Positions 1 to 9,182 of a stretch of 64,000 bases of DNA are shown in pieces. This DNA is from Sphingobium sp. CAP-1 (GTDB lineage Bacteria > Pseudomonadota > Alphaproteobacteria > Sphingomonadales > Sphingomonadaceae), in contig NZ_CP046253.1 in NCBI RefSeq assembly GCF_009720145.1, positions 1,147,131-1,211,130 of the forward strand. Reading direction: 5' to 3'. A model generated the notes under the pieces. It saw nothing but the letters and a program-made list of their open reading frames with translations, did no database searches and was not told the DNA's origin. The position numbers and the translations under genes are program-made. Within the stretch, counting starts at the first letter, position 1, and each line of letters begins with the position of its first letter.

Positions 1-2652
1 CAGTATCAGGTCGGCCAGATCCCGGTTCCGGTGCCGACCGTGGTGCCGCGCGGCAAGCAGGTGCGCGACGCCAATAGCGGCACCTTTTATTCGGCGATGA
101 GCAATGTCGATATCGAGATTGGCGCGGGCAATCCAGCGGCGGCGGGCGTGCGCTTTCGCATGGCCCAGCACGCTTTCCTCAGCCATATGGAATTTCGCCT
201 CGGCACCGCTTTTGCCGGCGTCTATCAGGCCGGCAATGTGATCGAGAATGTCCATTTTCAGGGCGGCCGCTATGGCATCGTCACCGAAAAAACCTCGCCC
301 GCCTGGCAGTTCACCCTGCTCGATTCCACCTTCGACGGCCAGCGCGACGCCGCGATCCGCGAACATGAAGTCGACCTCACCCTGGTCAATGTCGCGATCC
401 GCAACACGCCGGTCGGAATCGAAATCGATCGGGGTTACAGCGACAGCCTCTGGGGCAAGGATGTCCGGTTCGAAAATGTGTCGAAGGCCGGCATCGTCAT
501 CTCCAACGAACGGAATAGCTTTACCCAGATCGGCTTCGAAAACGCTCTGGCGGTCAACAGCCCGATTTTCGCCCGCTTCCGCGACAGCGGCAGGACGGTG
601 GATGGTCAGGGCAAGGCCTACCGGGTCGCCGACTTCTCCCATGGCCTCGCGGTCCCCGCGCCCGGCCAGATGGGCGACTATGCCACCACCGCCAGGATCG
701 AGCCGTTGCCCGCAATGCCCGCCCCGCGCCCGCCCGCGATCCGTGACCTGCCGCCCATGGCGCAATGGGTCAATGTCCGCACCCTGGGCGTGGTTGGCGA
801 TGGCAGGGCGGACGACACCGCCGCCCTGCAAAAGGCGATCGACGCGCATCGCATCCTCTATGTCCCGACCGGCTTCTACAAGGTGACGGATCGCCTGACG
901 CTGCGCCCGGACAGCATCCTCATCGGCCTGCACCCGGCGATCACACAGTTGTTTCTGCCCGACAACAACCCCAATCATGCCGGCCTTGGCGCCGTCCGCC
1001 CGATCCTGGAAAGCCCGAAAGGCGGCGACAATATCCTCTCCGGCCTCGGCCTCTTCACCGGCCGGGTGAACCCGCGCGCCTCCGCCCTGTTGTGGCGGTC
1101 GGGCGAAAAGAGTCTGGTCGAGGATGTGAAGATCATGGGCGGCGGCGGCACGCCGACCGCCGATGGCCAGATGCTCGGCATGCTGCGCGTCCACACCGGC
1201 GATCCCGTCACCGACGGCCGTCTCGACGCCCAATATCCCAGCATCTGGGTGACGGACGGCGGCGGCGGCACCTTCGCCAATGTCTGGAGTCCCAACAGTT
1301 TCGCGCAGGCGGGCTTCACCGTCACCGACACCGATACGCCCGGCCATGTCTATGAAATGTCGGTCGAACATCATGCCCGCAACGAAATCATCCTCGACAA
1401 TGTCCATAATTGGGAGTTTCTTGCCCCCCAGACCGAGCAGGAGGTGGATGACGGCCCCGACGCCATCTCGCTCGACATTCGCAATTCCAGCCATCTCCTG
1501 TTCGCCAACTATCATGGCTATCGCGTCACCCGCACTTATGCGCCGGAAAAGAGCGCAGTGAAGGTCGCCAATTCGGGCGACATCCGTTTCCGCAACGTCC
1601 ATGTGAACGCCGAAAGCGGCTTCGCCACCTGCGACGATGAAGGCTGCGGCACGTTCCTGCGGGCCAGCAAATATCCGTTCGACAATGCGATCGAGGATGT
1701 CAGTCGCAAGTTGCTGGTGCGCGAACGGGAATTTGCATCGCTCGACATCGGCCCGGCTGGCAGCGCGGTCACGGCGGCCGCACCCTCCGCCACAAAGGTC
1801 GAGAGACTGGAGGACGGCTTCTGGTCCATCTCCGGCGCGGCGGTGGATGCGCAGGGCGCGCTCTACTTCATCGACCGGCGGTTCCAGCGCATCCATCGCT
1901 GGAGCGCGGACAAGGGGCTGGAGATCATCCGCGATCATGCGCTCGATCCGGTCAACCTCGCCATCGACGCATCGGGCCATGTCATGGTGCTATCCTCGCT
2001 CGGCGCGAAGGGCGGCGTCTATGCCTTCGATCCCGCCGGACCGAAGGACGCGATGACCCTGATCCAGCCGACCCCGGTGCGCAGCAATGGCGCGGCCCGC
2101 ATCCTGTTGCCGGTCAACTGGTGGAATAATGGCGAGTTCAAGGATCAGCTCGATCCCAAAAGCTACGAGTTCACCACCCTTGCGGAAATGTTCGCCCGCG
2201 ACGCCGGCACGGCCAAGGCGCGCGAATATCTCTCCCCCGACGGCAGCCTGTCGCTGCCCGCCTTCCGCGTCTGGCAGCAGGGACCGGCCGATCATAGCGG
2301 CTGGCGCTGGTCCGATGGCCTCAACGCCAATGGCTTCGTGTCGGGCAAGGCCGGCGACCGGATCTTCGTCACCAACGGCTCCGAAAATATCACCTATAGC
2401 GGCATCGTGGGGGCGGGCGGGGCGCTCACGGACCTTAAACCCTTCGCCCATCGCGGTGGGGAAAGCGTCGCGGTCGACGGCCAGGGCAGGGTCTATGTCG
2501 CCAATGGCCAGATCTTCGTCTACGATCCCGATGGCAAGGAAGCGGGCCGCATCGATGTGCCCGACCGCCCGCTCCAGATCCTGTTCGGCGGACCGGACAG
2601 GCGCACCCTGTTCATTCTGACGCACCACGCGCTTTACGCTGCAAAGCCCTGA
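1..2652 (+). CDS. Secreted GH55/GH28-related beta-helix protein with C-terminal beta-propeller (5' end outside window)
   Basis: The reading frame is open from base 1, so the true start lies upstream. The 883 visible residues align end to end with the full-length paralogue at 5837-8875, which shows that about 130 N-terminal residues (signal peptide and first pectate-lyase-like repeat) are off-window. A second repeat of the pectate_lyase_3 type begins near base 765 with WVNVRTLGVVGDGRADDTAA, the opening strand of a GH55-style right-handed beta-helix. From about base 1795 the sequence changes to NHL/SMP-30-like blades (AVDAQGALYFIDRRFQRIHR). GH55 members hydrolyse beta-1,3-glucan, but this substrate is not established here. 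It lies just upstream of a TBDR, so a surface or periplasmic role in glycan degradation is likely. Confidence 0.75.
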   Translation, partial: QYQVGQIPVPVPTVVPRGKQVRDANSGTFYSAMSNVDIEIGAGNPAAAGVRFRMAQHAFLSHMEFRLGTAFAGVYQAGNVIENVHFQGGRYGIVTEKTSPAWQFTLLDSTFDGQRDAAIREHEVDLTLVNVAIRNTPVGIEIDRGYSDSLWGKDVRFENVSKAGIVISNERNSFTQIGFENALAVNSPIFARFRDSGRTVDGQGKAYRVADFSHGLAVPAPGQMGDYATTARIEPLPAMPAPRPPAIRDLPPMAQWVNVRTLGVVGDGRADDTAALQKAIDAHRILYVPTGFYKVTDRLTLRPDSILIGLHPAITQLFLPDNNPNHAGLGAVRPILESPKGGDNILSGLGLFTGRVNPRASALLWRSGEKSLVEDVKIMGGGGTPTADGQMLGMLRVHTGDPVTDGRLDAQYPSIWVTDGGGGTFANVWSPNSFAQAGFTVTDTDTPGHVYEMSVEHHARNEIILDNVHNWEFLAPQTEQEVDDGPDAISLDIRNSSHLLFANYHGYRVTRTYAPEKSAVKVANSGDIRFRNVHVNAESGFATCDDEGCGTFLRASKYPFDNAIEDVSRKLLVREREFASLDIGPAGSAVTAAAPSATKVERLEDGFWSISGAAVDAQGALYFIDRRFQRIHRWSADKGLEIIRDHALDPVNLAIDASGHVMVLSSLGAKGGVYAFDPAGPKDAMTLIQPTPVRSNGAARILLPVNWWNNGEFKDQLDPKSYEFTTLAEMFARDAGTAKAREYLSPDGSLSLPAFRVWQQGPADHSGWRWSDGLNANGFVSGKAGDRIFVTNGSENITYSGIVGAGGALTDLKPFAHRGGESVAVDGQGRVYVANGQIFVYDPDGKEAGRIDVPDRPLQILFGGPDRRTLFILTHHALYAAKP

Positions 2653-2674
2653 AAATCCGTCATTCCATGGCATC

Positions 2675-2690
2675 TACGACCTATGTCGTA
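2675..2690. promoter_or_regulatory. Perfect inverted repeat upstream of TBDR
   Basis: TACGAC-ctat-GTCGTA is a perfect 6-bp dyad in the 135-bp gap before the TBDR, about 100 bp upstream of its start. No T-tract follows, so an operator is more likely than a terminator. The regulator is unknown. Confidence 0.35.
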
Positions 2691-2787
2691 AGTGCGGGGA
2701 CGGGGCGCGCGGGCTAATATTCCTACAACAGCCCGCCATGGGCGAACCGGCAGCGGGAGGGTTGCCGGAGATAAAGGGGAAGGACAA

Positions 2788-5757
2788 ATGAAAGTGACGA
2801 TCGCACTCCACCGGCACCTCGCCAGCGTCAGCCTGGCCGCGGTCGCGACGATGGCGCTGGCAGGCGCGGCGCAGGCCCAGACGGCGCCGGTCCAGAGCAT
2901 CGCGCCGCAGGAGGACGCCGCGCAGGCCGATGCGTCTCGCGCCGCCGATATCGTCGTCACCGGATCGCGCATCACCACCAGCGGCTTCAATGCGCCCACG
3001 CCGACCACGGTGATCGGCGAGGAGCAGATCGCCAACAATGCCCAGCCCAACATCTTCAACACCATCGCGCAACTGCCCTCGCTTCAGGGCTCGACCGGCG
3101 CGGCGACCGGCACCTTCTCCACATCGAGCGGCCAGCAGGGGCTGAGTTCCTTCTCGCTGCGCGGTCTGGGCGCCATCCGCACCCTGACCCTGCTCGACGG
3201 CCAGCGCGTCGTCGGCGCGAATGTCACCGGCGTCCCCGACATCAGCATGTTCCCGCAACTGCTGGTGAAGCGGGTCGATGTCGTGACCGGTGGCGCGTCC
3301 GCCTCCTATGGTTCGGATGCAGTCGGCGGCGTGGTCAACTTCATCACCGACACCCATTTTGAAGGGTTCAAGGGCAATATATTGGGCAGCATCACCCGCT
3401 ATGGCGATGACGAAACGGCGCTGGTCCAGGCTGCCTATGGCAAATCCTTCCTGGACGATCGCCTGCATCTGGTGGTCAGTGGCGAATATGATCATGAAGG
3501 CGGCGTGGGCGCGGGCGATTTCGGCACCGACCTGGCCGGCAGCCGCGACTGGTATCGCGCCACCACGTTGATGAACACCGGCCAGACCAACAACGGGCTG
3601 CCCCAGTTCAACTATCGCGACTATGCGCAACCCTATCAATATGCGCGCTATGGCCTCATCAACAACGGCCCGTTGCAGGGCATCGCCTTCGACCAATATG
3701 GCAATCCCTATCAGTTCAACTATGGGTCGAACGGCACGCCGACCGGCACTGGTGCCGTCACCAACTGTTATCGCGGCAACAGTTTCTGCGAGGGCGGCGA
3801 CCTGTCGGGCGCGCCGGGATCGGGCGCATCGCTCAAATCCTCGCTGGAGCGGATCAACGGCTATGGCCGGATCGGCTTCGATTTCGCCGACGACAATGAA
3901 GCCTATGTCACGGTCAATGTCGCGCAGGTAAAGACCCATAATCAGCCCAGCCCCGGCTATGGCCGCGCCAATCTGACCGTCCAGTGCGCCAACGCCTATC
4001 TGCCCCAGTCGGTGCGTGACCAGTGCGCCGCCGCCGGCATCACCTCTTTCGGCTTCGGTTCCGCCAATGGCGCCTTCCCCGACCCGCAAGTCTATACCGA
4101 CCGGCGCCAATATCGTTTCGTCGCCGGCGCCAAGGGCAAGTTCGACCTGGGCGGCACCGACTGGAATTACGACACCTATTATGAACATGGCATCACCATG
4201 TCCGACATTCGCGTGAAGGACATCGTGCTGCAAAATCGCTATGCGGCCGCGGCTAACGCGATCGAGCTGAACGGCGCGATCGTCTGCGCCGATCCCGTCG
4301 CCCGCGCCAACGGATGCGTGCCGATCAACATCTTCGGCGGCTTCACCCCCTCCGCCGCGGCGCTCGCCTATGTCGCGCCGCACGACAATGGTCCGTTCCA
4401 GCACACCAAGCTGACGCAGGACGTGGCCAGCCTGAACTTCTCCGGCAATCCGGTGGACCTGTGGGCGGGGCCGCTGTCGGTTGCGTTCGGCGCGGAATAT
4501 CGGCGCGAATTTTACCGGGTGAACGCCGATCCCTATGGCGCGGGCGTGTCCACCCTCAGCCCCAACAGCGCCGACTATCCCGCCGATCCGCTGCTGAATG
4601 CGGCGCAGGGCAGCAACTGGGCGGCCGGCAACTACAAGAATGGCCGGGGCAAATATGAAGTCTATGAAGGCTTCGTGGAAGTCGACATGCCGCTGTTCGA
4701 CAGCCAGTCGATGGGCCGCGCGAACCTGAACGCGGCGGGGCGTGGCACCCATTACAGCACGTCCGGCACGGTCTGGGCATGGAAGGTCGGCGGCACATGG
4801 GACACGCCGCTCGATGGCATCCGCCTGCGCGCCGTCACCTCGCGCGACGTGCGCGCGCCCAACCTGTCGGAACTGTTCGCCGCACCGACGGTGACGACCC
4901 TGCCCAACTTCAACGATCCGTTCCAGGGCAAGGCGGTGCAGGCGTTCCAGAACACCATCGGCAACCCCAATTTGCGGCCGGAAATCGCGCGCAACACCGA
5001 AGTCGGCATCGTGCTGGCGCGGCCGTCCTGGCTGCCGGGGCTCAGCCTGTCGTTCGACTATTATGACATCAAGCTGGAAAATGTCGTGTCCAGCCTGTCG
5101 GCCCAGCAGATCGTGCAATTCTGCTTCGACGGCAATCAGGCCTTCTGCGGCGGCTTCAGCCTCGACAATGCCAATCCCAGCCTGAATTATATCAATGTCC
5201 AGCCATTCAATCTCGCGTCCTGGCGGACCAGCGGCTTCGATATCGAGGCCAGCTATCAGTGGCAGCAACCGCTGGGCCTGCCCGGCAGCTTCACCGTCCG
5301 CGCGCTCGGCACCCATATCCGCAAGTTCATCGTCAATGCGGGCATTGCCGGTGTCGATCCGGTGGATCAGGCGGGGGCGAACAATGGCGCGACGCCCGAC
5401 TGGAAATGGCTGGCGGTGCAGACCTATGACAGCGGCCGGTTCAGCCTGACGGTGCAGGAACGCTGGATCAGCGATGGCACCTTCGGCAATCAATATGTCG
5501 TCTGCCAGTCCTCCTGCCCGGCGTCGACCGCGAACCACCCGACCATCGACTATAACAGGATGAAGGGCGCCTTCTATGTCGATGTGGGCGCAACCTTCAA
5601 GTTTGGCGATCGGCTGTCCATCTATGGCAAGGTCGACAATCTGTTCGACAAAGACCCGGTGGCCTCACCCCAGACCAACACTGGCCTCGACATCAATCCT
5701 GCCCTCTACGACACGCTGGGCCGCATCTATCGCGCGGGCGTCCGCTTCAACTTCTGA
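2788..5757 (+). CDS. TonB-dependent receptor
   Basis: Outer-membrane TonB-dependent receptor of 989 aa. The start at ATG 2788 is chosen because AAGGGGAAGGA sits just upstream and the following residues form a normal signal peptide (MKVTIALHRH...ALAGAAQAQ). An upstream in-frame extension lacks both. The plug domain follows (DIVVTGSRI, then VDVVTGGASASYGSDAVGGV), and the protein ends in a barrel with the terminal aromatic signature (YRAGVRFNF). It lies between two paralogous beta-helix glycosidases, so it probably imports their oligosaccharide product. A terminator follows, so the downstream glycosidase may be expressed less or separately. Confidence 0.93.
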   Translation: MKVTIALHRHLASVSLAAVATMALAGAAQAQTAPVQSIAPQEDAAQADASRAADIVVTGSRITTSGFNAPTPTTVIGEEQIANNAQPNIFNTIAQLPSLQGSTGAATGTFSTSSGQQGLSSFSLRGLGAIRTLTLLDGQRVVGANVTGVPDISMFPQLLVKRVDVVTGGASASYGSDAVGGVVNFITDTHFEGFKGNILGSITRYGDDETALVQAAYGKSFLDDRLHLVVSGEYDHEGGVGAGDFGTDLAGSRDWYRATTLMNTGQTNNGLPQFNYRDYAQPYQYARYGLINNGPLQGIAFDQYGNPYQFNYGSNGTPTGTGAVTNCYRGNSFCEGGDLSGAPGSGASLKSSLERINGYGRIGFDFADDNEAYVTVNVAQVKTHNQPSPGYGRANLTVQCANAYLPQSVRDQCAAAGITSFGFGSANGAFPDPQVYTDRRQYRFVAGAKGKFDLGGTDWNYDTYYEHGITMSDIRVKDIVLQNRYAAAANAIELNGAIVCADPVARANGCVPINIFGGFTPSAAALAYVAPHDNGPFQHTKLTQDVASLNFSGNPVDLWAGPLSVAFGAEYRREFYRVNADPYGAGVSTLSPNSADYPADPLLNAAQGSNWAAGNYKNGRGKYEVYEGFVEVDMPLFDSQSMGRANLNAAGRGTHYSTSGTVWAWKVGGTWDTPLDGIRLRAVTSRDVRAPNLSELFAAPTVTTLPNFNDPFQGKAVQAFQNTIGNPNLRPEIARNTEVGIVLARPSWLPGLSLSFDYYDIKLENVVSSLSAQQIVQFCFDGNQAFCGGFSLDNANPSLNYINVQPFNLASWRTSGFDIEASYQWQQPLGLPGSFTVRALGTHIRKFIVNAGIAGVDPVDQAGANNGATPDWKWLAVQTYDSGRFSLTVQERWISDGTFGNQYVVCQSSCPASTANHPTIDYNRMKGAFYVDVGATFKFGDRLSIYGKVDNLFDKDPVASPQTNTGLDINPALYDTLGRIYRAGVRFNF

Positions 5758-5788
5758 TAGACAATAAGATCATCCTCCCCCCAACCTC

Positions 5789-5823
5789 GTCCCGGTCCTG
5801 CACGGCCGGGACATCTCTTTTTT
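5789..5823 (+). terminator. Rho-independent terminator (possible attenuator) between TBDR and glycosidase
   Basis: GTCCCGG (5789-5795) pairs with CCGGGAC (5806-5812), extended by a wobble and one more pair, and is followed by the T-rich run atctctttttt. It ends only 14 bp before the next start codon, so it either ends the TBDR transcript or attenuates the next gene. Confidence 0.7.
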
Positions 5824-5836
5824 CGGAGCCTGATGC

Positions 5837-8800
5837 ATGTATCGTGGATTGAGCGGCGCCTGCGCATCCGTCCTGCTATGTCTGGCCGCCGCGCAGCCCG
5901 CATTCGCTTCGCCGTCCGTCTATGCCAGCGCGCCTGACGATCCCCGCGCCGTTATGGTCCGGGGCGTGGGCGATGGCCGCGCGGATGATAGCGCCGCGAT
6001 CCAGCAGGCGATCGACAGGGCGGCGGAAAAGGGCGGGGGCGGCATCGTCTTTCTGCCCGCCGGCACCTATCGCATCAGCCGCACCCTGTTCCTCTGGCCG
6101 GGCGTGCGCATCTTCGGCATCGGCGCACAGCGCCCGGTGATCGAACTGGGCGCCAAAACACCCGGTTTTCAGCGCGGCGTCGCCCATATGCTGATCTTCG
6201 CCGGCGGCAAACGCCAGACCGACAAGGACAGCCCGCCCGCAGCCTTCCCCCCCGCCGGCAGCGTGCCGTTCGACAGGAATGTGGCGGATGCCAATCCCGG
6301 CACCTTCTATTCCGCGCTTGGCAATATCGATTTCCGCATCCTCGACGGTAATCCGGCCGCGACCGCGATCCGCTTCCATTCCGCCCAGCACAGTTTCGTC
6401 AGCCATGTCGATTTCGACATTGGTTCGGGCCTGGCCGGCCTCTACCATGTCGCGAACGAAGCGGAGGATCTGCACTTCAGGGGCGGCCGCTATGGCATCC
6501 TTGCGGAAAAAACTTCCCCGGCATGGCCCTTCGCGCTGGTCGATGCGACTTTCGAGGGGCAGCGCGACGCCGCCATTCGCGAACATGAAGCGGGGCTGAC
6601 CCTGCTCAATGTCGCCTTCCGCAATGTGCCGGTCGGGATTGAGATCGATCGCGGCTATGGCGACTGGCTGTGGGGGCAGGATGTCCGGTTCGAAAATGTG
6701 TCGAAGGCCGGCGTCATCATCTCCAACGAGAAGAATGTCTATACGCAGGTCGGCTTCCAGAATGTGCTGGCCGCCAATACCCCGACCTTCGCCCGCTTCC
6801 GCGACAGCGGCCGGACGGTCGCGGGCAAGGGGCCAGCCTATAAGGTCGCGTCCTTCACCCACGGTCTGACCCTGCCGGGTCTTGGCCGCATCGGCGACTA
6901 TAAGACCGATATGCAGGCGCAGGCGATCGCCAGCCTGCCGGCCCGCGCCGCGCCCGCCATCCGCCCGCTGCCGCCGGTGTCCGACTGGGTCAATGTCCGC
7001 ACCTTGGGGGCCAGGGGTGACAATAGCACGGATGACACTGCCGCGCTGCAAAAGGCGATCGACAGCCATCGCGTCCTCTACCTGCCTGCCGGCTTCTACA
7101 AGGTCAGCGACACGCTGCGCCTGCGCGCCGACACGGTGCTGATCGGCCTCCACCCCAGCCTGACCCAGATCGTCCTGCCCGACGGCACGCCCGCCTTTCA
7201 GGGCGTGGGTGCGCCCAGGGCTTTGGTCGAAAGCGCGCAGGGCGGCGATGCGATCGTCGCGGGCATCGCGCTCGACACCAACGGCGCCAATCCGCGCGCG
7301 ACCGCCTTGCTGTGGAAGGCCGGGGCCAACTCCATGGTCAACGACATTAAATTTCAGGGCGGCCATGGCACCGACGCCTATGATGGCAGCCGGCGCGATC
7401 CCTATAATAACAACGCCACCGCCGATCCCGATGCATCGCGCCGCTGGGCCGGCCAATATGCCAGCCTGTGGGTGACGCAGGGTGGCGGCGGCACTTTCGC
7501 CAATATCTGGAGCCCCAGCAGCTTTGGTCATCCCGGCATCCTGATTTCCGACACGGACACCCCCGGCCGGCTGATCCAGGCATCGGTCGAACATCATGTC
7601 CGCACCGAAATCGGCCTCAACCGCGTCGCCAACTGGGAATTGCTGGCCCCCCAGACCGAAGGAGAGGCGGGTGAAAGCGGCGATGCCGTCGCGCTGGAAA
7701 TCCGCGATTCCCGCAACATCCTGGTCGCCAATTTCCACGGCTATCGCGTCACCCGCACGCGCAAGCCCGCGCCGGCGGCGGTGACGCTCTATAATTCCCA
7801 CGACATCCGTTTCCGCAACGTCCATGTGAATGGCGAAAGCGGCGTTGGCACCTGCGACGAAAATGGCTGCGCCACGTTCCTGCGCCTCACCAAATATCCG
7901 TTCGAAAACGCCATTCGGGACGTTACCCACGGGCTTGACGTGCGTGAGCGCGAGTTCGCCGTGCTGGACGTGCCGGCCAGGCCCGAACCCGTCGCCCCCT
8001 CGACCGTCGGCAGCGCCAAAGTCGAGAAGCTGGCCGATGGCTTCTACGGCCTTGGCGGCGGCGCGGTGGATGCGCAGGGCCGGCTCTATTTCATCGATCG
8101 TTTCTTCCAGCGCATCTGGCGCTGGTCGGATGATCGCCGGCTGGAAATGATCCGTGACGCCGCGCTCGATCCGGTAAACCTGACCATCGACCAATCGGGC
8201 AACCTCCTCGTCCTTTCCTCCTACGGCCGCAACGGCACCGTCTACAGCGTCACGCCCGACGCGCCCGAAAGCCAGATCAGCATCATCCCCGCCACTCCCG
8301 CGACGCAGGGCGGCGCGGCGACGGTGTTGCCGGTCAACTGGTGGGTGAATGGCGAGTTCAGGGATCAGATCGATCCCGAAAGCTACCAGTTCACCACCCT
8401 GGCCGACATGTTCGCGCATGACATGGCGCAGCCCAATGCGCAGCAATATGTCTCGCCCGACGGCAGCATCGCGCTCCCGGCCTGGCGCGTATTCGCGCAG
8501 GGGCCGACCGATCATCGCGGCCTGCGCTTCTCTCACGCGCTCGACAGCTATGGTTTCATTCAGGGCAAAGTGGGCGCGCGCGTCTATGTTACCAACGGGT
8601 CGGAAAACCGCACCTATAGCGGCACGGTCGGCGCATCGGGCACGCTCACGAACCTCCGGGTCTTTGCCGAACGGGGCGGCGAAGGGGTGGTCAGCGATGC
8701 GCAGGGCCGCGTTTATGTCGCCAATGGACAGGTTTTCGTCTACGCGCCCGACGGTCGTGAGATCGGCCGGATCGACGTACCCGAACGCCCGCTGCAACTG

Positions 8801-8875
8801 CTGCTGGGCGGCCCGGAGGGCAAGACGCTGTTCATGCTGTCGCACCATGGCCTCTACGCGGCGCGGATGGACTGA
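5837..8875 (+). CDS. Secreted GH55/GH28-related beta-helix protein with C-terminal beta-propeller
   Basis: Full-length 1012-aa paralogue of the gene at the left edge. ATG 5837 has GGAG 8 bases upstream. A signal peptide covers about residues 1-25 (cleavage near AFA-SP). The first pectate_lyase_3-type repeat starts near residue 40 (VGDGRADDSAAIQQAID) and the second near 387 (WVNVRTLGARGDNSTDDTAA), the two-repeat layout of GH55 exo-beta-1,3-glucanases. A beta-propeller-like tail starts near residue 730 (AVDAQGRLYFIDRFFQRIWR). The tail makes it longer than usual GH55 enzymes. The catalytic Glu cannot be assigned by eye, so enzyme class is probable and substrate unknown. Confidence 0.78.
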   Translation: MYRGLSGACASVLLCLAAAQPAFASPSVYASAPDDPRAVMVRGVGDGRADDSAAIQQAIDRAAEKGGGGIVFLPAGTYRISRTLFLWPGVRIFGIGAQRPVIELGAKTPGFQRGVAHMLIFAGGKRQTDKDSPPAAFPPAGSVPFDRNVADANPGTFYSALGNIDFRILDGNPAATAIRFHSAQHSFVSHVDFDIGSGLAGLYHVANEAEDLHFRGGRYGILAEKTSPAWPFALVDATFEGQRDAAIREHEAGLTLLNVAFRNVPVGIEIDRGYGDWLWGQDVRFENVSKAGVIISNEKNVYTQVGFQNVLAANTPTFARFRDSGRTVAGKGPAYKVASFTHGLTLPGLGRIGDYKTDMQAQAIASLPARAAPAIRPLPPVSDWVNVRTLGARGDNSTDDTAALQKAIDSHRVLYLPAGFYKVSDTLRLRADTVLIGLHPSLTQIVLPDGTPAFQGVGAPRALVESAQGGDAIVAGIALDTNGANPRATALLWKAGANSMVNDIKFQGGHGTDAYDGSRRDPYNNNATADPDASRRWAGQYASLWVTQGGGGTFANIWSPSSFGHPGILISDTDTPGRLIQASVEHHVRTEIGLNRVANWELLAPQTEGEAGESGDAVALEIRDSRNILVANFHGYRVTRTRKPAPAAVTLYNSHDIRFRNVHVNGESGVGTCDENGCATFLRLTKYPFENAIRDVTHGLDVREREFAVLDVPARPEPVAPSTVGSAKVEKLADGFYGLGGGAVDAQGRLYFIDRFFQRIWRWSDDRRLEMIRDAALDPVNLTIDQSGNLLVLSSYGRNGTVYSVTPDAPESQISIIPATPATQGGAATVLPVNWWVNGEFRDQIDPESYQFTTLADMFAHDMAQPNAQQYVSPDGSIALPAWRVFAQGPTDHRGLRFSHALDSYGFIQGKVGARVYVTNGSENRTYSGTVGASGTLTNLRVFAERGGEGVVSDAQGRVYVANGQVFVYAPDGREIGRIDVPERPLQLLLGGPEGKTLFMLSHHGLYAARMD

Positions 8876-8880
8876 TGCAG

Positions 8881-8901
8881 CGTATAGGCCGCGCCTATAC
8901 G
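8881..8901. other. Perfect 9-bp inverted repeat after glycosidase
   Basis: CGTATAGGC-cgc-GCCTATACG begins 5 bp after the stop codon. No T-run follows. It may be a 3' stabilising hairpin or a protein site. Confidence 0.45.
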
Positions 8902-8924
8902 TTCGGCTAATTCCTCCCTGTCCC

Positions 8925-8975
8925 CCCAACAATGAGGGCGCAGCCGGGCGATCGGTTCGCGCCCTCATTGTTGGG
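8925..8975. terminator. Long 17-bp perfect stem-loop
   Basis: Arm CCCAACAATGAGGGCGC (8925-8941) is exactly reverse-complementary to 8959-8975, with a 17-nt loop. It lies in the 307-bp convergent gap between the glycosidase and the MFS gene. No U-tract follows on either strand, so it is probably a transcript-end or mRNA-stabilising hairpin. The rest of the gap (8976-9102) holds an AT-rich patch near 9040-9075 and no gene. Confidence 0.55.
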
Positions 8976-9102
8976 CGCTGTCCTATTGCGCGCCGCCGGA
9001 CTATGCTGCCGCACCGCTACAGATGCGCGCAGCAATATTTCCAATTTCGGATCGTAAATATCAATATTTGCGGGAAATGTGCGAAGTTAAGCCCGCGCCG
9101 CC

Positions 9103-9145
9103 CGGATCAGCGTGGCCCGGCATAGCCCGCCGCCGCGCTGATCCG
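9103..9145 (-). terminator. 10-bp stem-loop downstream of MFS gene
   Basis: CGGATCAGCG (9103-9112) pairs perfectly with CGCTGATCCG (9136-9145) across a 23-nt GC-rich loop. It lies about 40 bp past the end of the minus-strand MFS gene. There is no U-tract. Confidence 0.4.
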
Positions 9146-9182
9146 CAGGGCGCCTGTCAGCCTTTTTGTTCAGCAGTCTGAA

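Noticed and set aside
2674..5538. Open frame of about 954 codons opposite the first TBDR
   Set aside because: Low-complexity antisense translation with no motif. The plus strand encodes a clear TBDR.
5876..8968. Open frame of about 1030 codons on the minus strand opposite the beta-helix glycosidase
   Set aside because: Composition is typical of the antisense frame of a GC-rich gene (Arg, Ala, Gly, Asp runs, no domain). The plus-strand gene has a signal peptide, ribosome-binding site and recognisable domains.
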